From Oribacterium sp. KHPX15 (GTDB taxonomy: Bacteria; Bacillota; Clostridia; Lachnospirales; Lachnospiraceae): 64,000 nucleotides of DNA. The stretch lies in contig NZ_FNRG01000003.1 in the NCBI RefSeq assembly GCF_900107835.1, positions 124,001 to 188,000 on the forward strand. Direction: 5' to 3'. This document shows positions 61,460-64,000 of this stretch, piece after piece. Both the position numbers and the translations under genes were made by a program. The notes beneath the pieces are model-generated. The model made no database searches. It was not told the DNA's origin and saw nothing but the letters and a program-made list of their open reading frames with translations. Position 1 is the first letter of the stretch. Each line of letters starts with the position of its first letter.

Positions 61460-62366
61460 AAATTATACCGACAAAGAAATGGCCAATGATGCCTTGAAAC
61501 CGAACGGACCTTCCGTTAGGGATGATGGCGATATCCTAAAAAAAAATATCATCAATCCCTACGGCCTTTCTGTAGGGGACGACAGTAATGCCACTATGAA
61601 AGATATCATCAGGCTCAACGAACTTTCCGTTGGGTATGAGGGTAATGCCATCATAGAGAACATTGATTTCGTCATCGGAAAAGGAGAGATAGTCACCCTG
61701 ATAGGCCCAAACGGAGCCGGAAAGTCAACTATTTTAAAGACTGTCTCAAGACAGCTTCAGCCGGTTTCCGGAGTTGCTTATGTGAACGGACGGGAGCTTG
61801 ACGGGTATGATCAGGGGGAGCTTGCGAAAGTTCTGTCGCTGCTTTTGACTGAGCGGATAGATCCGGAATATATGACCGGCAGAGACATTATCGAAACCGG
61901 AAGATATCCTTACACAGGTAAAATGGGGATACTCAGTGAAAGTGACCACGCTGTGGTGGACAATGTCATAAAGCTCTTGGGAATTCAGGAGCTTGCTGAC
62001 AGACTCTTCAGGAAGCTCAGCGACGGGCAGAAGCAGAGGATACTTATCGGAAGAGCTCTTGCCCAGGAGCCGGAGATACTGATTCTGGATGAACCTATGT
62101 CATATCTCGACATCCGACATAAACTGGAACTGATAGAAATATTTAAAAAGCTGAGAAGCGAAAGACACATCACTATAGTCATGTCTCTTCATGAATTTGA
62201 GCTTGCGAGAGTTATTGCAGATAAGGTCATATGCGTAAAGGAAGAAGGCATTGGCAGGACAGGGAAACCGGAAGAAGTATTACAGTCTTCTGTTATCAAG
62301 GATCTTTATGACATTACGGATGAGCAGTTTGAGCTAATGTTGCAATCCATGAGATTCGTGTTATAA
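61446..62366 (+). CDS. FecE-type ABC transporter ATPase with triplicated N-terminal segment
   Basis: 306 residues. Walker A IGPNGAGKSTILKTV, signature KLSDGQKQRILIGRAL, Walker B PEILILDEPMSYLDI and the H-loop SLHEF are intact, so it should power the FecCD-type permease. The first strand normally opens near LNELSVGYEGNAIIENID. Here that 19-residue segment is preceded by two degenerate copies (coding 61497-61553 and 61554-61610) and a short charged leader, adding about 55 residues. The start at 61446 follows AGGAGG inside the permease gene. Confidence 0.93.
   Translation: MGRSENYTDKEMANDALKPNGPSVRDDGDILKKNIINPYGLSVGDDSNATMKDIIRLNELSVGYEGNAIIENIDFVIGKGEIVTLIGPNGAGKSTILKTVSRQLQPVSGVAYVNGRELDGYDQGELAKVLSLLLTERIDPEYMTGRDIIETGRYPYTGKMGILSESDHAVVDNVIKLLGIQELADRLFRKLSDGQKQRILIGRALAQEPEILILDEPMSYLDIRHKLELIEIFKKLRSERHITIVMSLHEFELARVIADKVICVKEEGIGRTGKPEEVLQSSVIKDLYDITDEQFELMLQSMRFVL
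61497..61667 (+). repeat. In-frame 3 x 57-bp tandem repeat at the ABC ATPase N-terminus
   Basis: Units at 61497-61553, 61554-61610 and 61611-61667 encode K18-I36, N37-I55 and R56-D74. The third is the family's normal N-terminal strand; the first two have decayed (GPSVRDDGD, GLSVGDDSN against ELSVGYEGN). Confidence 0.8.
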
Positions 62367-62383
62367 ATAGGATATGCGGGATT

Positions 62384-62410
62384 TATGGCAGTTCAAAAGG
62401 AACTGCCATA
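62384..62410 (+). terminator. Hairpin after the ABC operon
   Basis: TATGGCAGTTC (62384-62394) pairs perfectly with GAACTGCCATA (62400-62410), loop 5 nt. No T-tract follows, so it may attenuate rather than stop. Confidence 0.55.
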
Positions 62411-62537
62411 TATAAGCCTTATCCCATCGCACAGAGAATTTAAATGAGCTGACAATCCCATGTGAGCGCTTCGTGCGGAATGATTCGATGTCGATTTTTA
62501 ATATTTACATCAAGAATGTATTTTTAAGGGAGGAATT

Positions 62538-64000
62538 ATGAAAAAGAGAAAACTTGCAGTGATTTTAGCCGCAGTGCTTACATCAGTCACGATGGCGGCC
62601 TGCGAAAGCACAAGTGTACCTGAAGCAGGTGCAGCAACAGAAGCGGCTACGGCTCAGGAAAATGAAAAGGCTGAAGAAACAACAGAGGAAGCAAAAGAAG
62701 AGACAACCGCTGCATCAGGCGAAGCTTCCGAAGAAGATGATAAGGCAAAAGCTGATCATGTTGCCGAACTTATCGACGCCATTTATGTTCAGGAAAGAAA
62801 CGATGACACAGATGAGCAGTGCAGGGAGGCAAAGGAAGCCTGGGATGCTCTTACAGATGAGCAGAAGAAAATGGTTGAAGGTGAACATGCAGATCCCGAT
62901 TATTTCGGAAGAGATACAGGTGATGCCTCAAAGGACGATCCTTTGAATGCCGACGACATTGGCGAAAACGAGCTTCTGGTGGTGAGCTTCGGAACATCCT
63001 TCAATAACAGCAGAGCAGAAGACATTGGCGGTATCGAAAAGTACCTTGCAGAGGAATTCCCGGACTGGTCAGTAAGAAGAGCTTTCACCGCTCAGATCAT
63101 CATTAACCATATACAGGCCCGTGATGAGGAAAAGATCGACAATGTTGAGCAGGCGCTGGAGCGTGCCGTTCAAAATAAGGTGAAGAATCTTGTGGTTCAG
63201 CCTACACATCTAATGCATGGTGCGGAGTATGACGAGCTCTGCGACACGCTGGCAGATTATGAAGATATGTTCGAGAGTGTTACCGTTGCTGAGCCTCTCC
63301 TTGGCCAGGTAGGAAAAGATGCAGATACAGTAAATGAAGACAAGGAGTCCGTAGCCGAGGCGATCACAGAGGAAGCGCTTAAGACTGCCGGTTTCAAGGA
63401 TATAAAGGATGCAGAAAAAGACGGCACAGCTTTCGTATTTATGGGCCACGGAACCTCTCATACAGCAAAGGTGACTTACAGCCAGATGCAGGCACAGATG
63501 AAAAAGCTTGGATATGCCAATGTTTTCATCGGAACTGTAGAGGGTGAGCCTGAGGATACAGCCTGCGAAGCGGTTATCGAAAAAATAAAGGATGCCGGCT
63601 ACAAGAAGGTTATTCTCAGACCTCTCATGGTAGTTGCAGGAGATCATGCAAACAATGACATGGCCGGTGATGAAGAGGATTCCTGGAAGAGCATGTTCCT
63701 TGCGACCGAAGCATTTGACAGTGTGGACACACAGATTGCAGGTCTCGGAAGCATAAAGGAAGTTCAGGAAGTTTATGCCGCACATTCCGGTGCTGCCATC
63801 AAAGCTTCACAGAAATCAGCCGGAACCGGGCGGACCACAGAAGAAGTAACTGCCCTTGAGGACGGAGAGTATGATGCCAAGTTCACCACCGATAGCAGCA
63901 TGTTCCATGTAAATGAAGCTAATGCCGACCTCGGAAAACTTACTGTGGAAGACGGCAAGATGACTATCCATGTAAGTCTTGCTTCAAAGAATATAGTAAA
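62538..64000 (+). CDS. CbiK-type cobaltochelatase lipoprotein, 3'-truncated
   Basis: About 487 residues are visible; the gene runs past the window. The start ATG follows AAGGGAGG. A signal peptide ends in a lipobox SVTMAAC (Cys 22), so it is probably an exported lipoprotein. A Glu/Ala/Thr-rich linker (about 25-75) and the domain from about 135 follow: ELLVVSFGTSFNNSRAEDIG, AFTAQIIINHI, QPTHLMHGAEYDELC and FVFMGHGTSHTAKVTY with the metal-binding His residues. CbiK inserts Co2+ into sirohydrochlorin; extracytoplasmic CbiK forms tied to heme or metal uptake are known in Desulfovibrio. An Ig-like domain resembling that of the upstream lipoprotein starts at the window end (GEYDAKFTTDSSMFHV). It lies 171 bp after the Fec-type transporter. 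Confidence 0.88.
   Translation, partial: MKKRKLAVILAAVLTSVTMAACESTSVPEAGAATEAATAQENEKAEETTEEAKEETTAASGEASEEDDKAKADHVAELIDAIYVQERNDDTDEQCREAKEAWDALTDEQKKMVEGEHADPDYFGRDTGDASKDDPLNADDIGENELLVVSFGTSFNNSRAEDIGGIEKYLAEEFPDWSVRRAFTAQIIINHIQARDEEKIDNVEQALERAVQNKVKNLVVQPTHLMHGAEYDELCDTLADYEDMFESVTVAEPLLGQVGKDADTVNEDKESVAEAITEEALKTAGFKDIKDAEKDGTAFVFMGHGTSHTAKVTYSQMQAQMKKLGYANVFIGTVEGEPEDTACEAVIEKIKDAGYKKVILRPLMVVAGDHANNDMAGDEEDSWKSMFLATEAFDSVDTQIAGLGSIKEVQEVYAAHSGAAIKASQKSAGTGRTTEEVTALEDGEYDAKFTTDSSMFHVNEANADLGKLTVEDGKMTIHVSLASKNIV

Noticed and set aside
62411-62537. Cobalamin riboswitch ahead of the CbiK-type gene
   Set aside because: No B12-box (GCCACTG-type) or the required long leader is visible; the region is only 127 bp.
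1-64000. tRNA or rRNA genes, prophage or insertion sequence
   Set aside because: No cloverleaf with a T-loop motif, no rRNA-like stretch, and no transposase, integrase or phage structural gene was seen on either strand.

Overview
The window reads as a chromosome segment of a low-GC Gram-positive anaerobe, most likely a Lachnospiraceae member of the Butyrivibrio/Pseudobutyrivibrio/Roseburia kind. The inference rests on strong AGGAGG ribosome binding sites, Rex, RqcH, a DUF3793 protein beside an iron-type flavodoxin, the rpmB-asp23-fakA-recG-rsmD-coaD order, GerW/YtfI homologues, and abundant hairpin terminators. No tRNA, rRNA, CRISPR array, prophage or transposase gene was seen.

Layout. 1-8 kb: end of ptsI, a cyclophilin, a flavodoxin/DUF3793 pair behind a promoter carrying three GTTAG-N6-CTAAC dyads, an S1-domain protein, a rhodanese-TtcA fusion, a PflX-like radical SAM protein and an RpiB-family isomerase. 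8-17 kb: class A PBP, YigZ, TypA, dapA, dapB, purB. 17.3-28.6 kb: an accessory biosynthetic cluster. 28.7-48.9 kb: housekeeping genes (purA, rex, acpS, nnrD, yebC, rqcH, yicC, gmk, rpoZ, rimO, pgsA, ytfI/gerW, rpmB, asp23, fakA, recG, rsmD, coaD, a coiled-coil protein). 49-55 kb: a second-messenger block (PAS-GGDEF protein, RelA/SpoT-domain protein, EAL/PAS/GAF/GGDEF protein). 55-58 kb: small unknowns, a PfoR-like EIIC membrane protein, a HAD phosphatase. 58.7-64 kb: a Fec-type ABC transporter with a CbiK-type chelatase lipoprotein that runs off the end.

The most notable system is the 17.3-28.6 kb cluster. It encodes a STAS domain fused to an aminoglycoside-phosphotransferase-like kinase, a protein with a fucosyltransferase-like C-terminus, an NRPS (half C domain, A, PCP, complete C), a MATE exporter with an RsbW-like histidine-kinase-fold ATPase at its C-terminus, and a second A-PCP-C protein with an atypical adenylation domain. 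The pairing of an exporter-tethered anti-sigma-type kinase with a STAS-kinase fusion suggests partner-switching control of synthesis or export of a small peptide. Between its first two genes lies a ~60-nt structured leader that recurs before gmk, 18.5 kb away, with a compensatory base-pair change and a Shine-Dalgarno that can be paired. This is a good candidate for a new cis-regulatory RNA.

Other regulatory and repeat signals: two Rex-box-like sites at the rex promoter, a family of dispersed palindromes behind stop codons, two copies of a near-identical terminator, a five-unit array of about 53-nt hairpin units between nnrD and yebC, and in-frame triplications in two genes of the Fec-type operon. 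Family calls were made by eye from sequence motifs; no database search was run.
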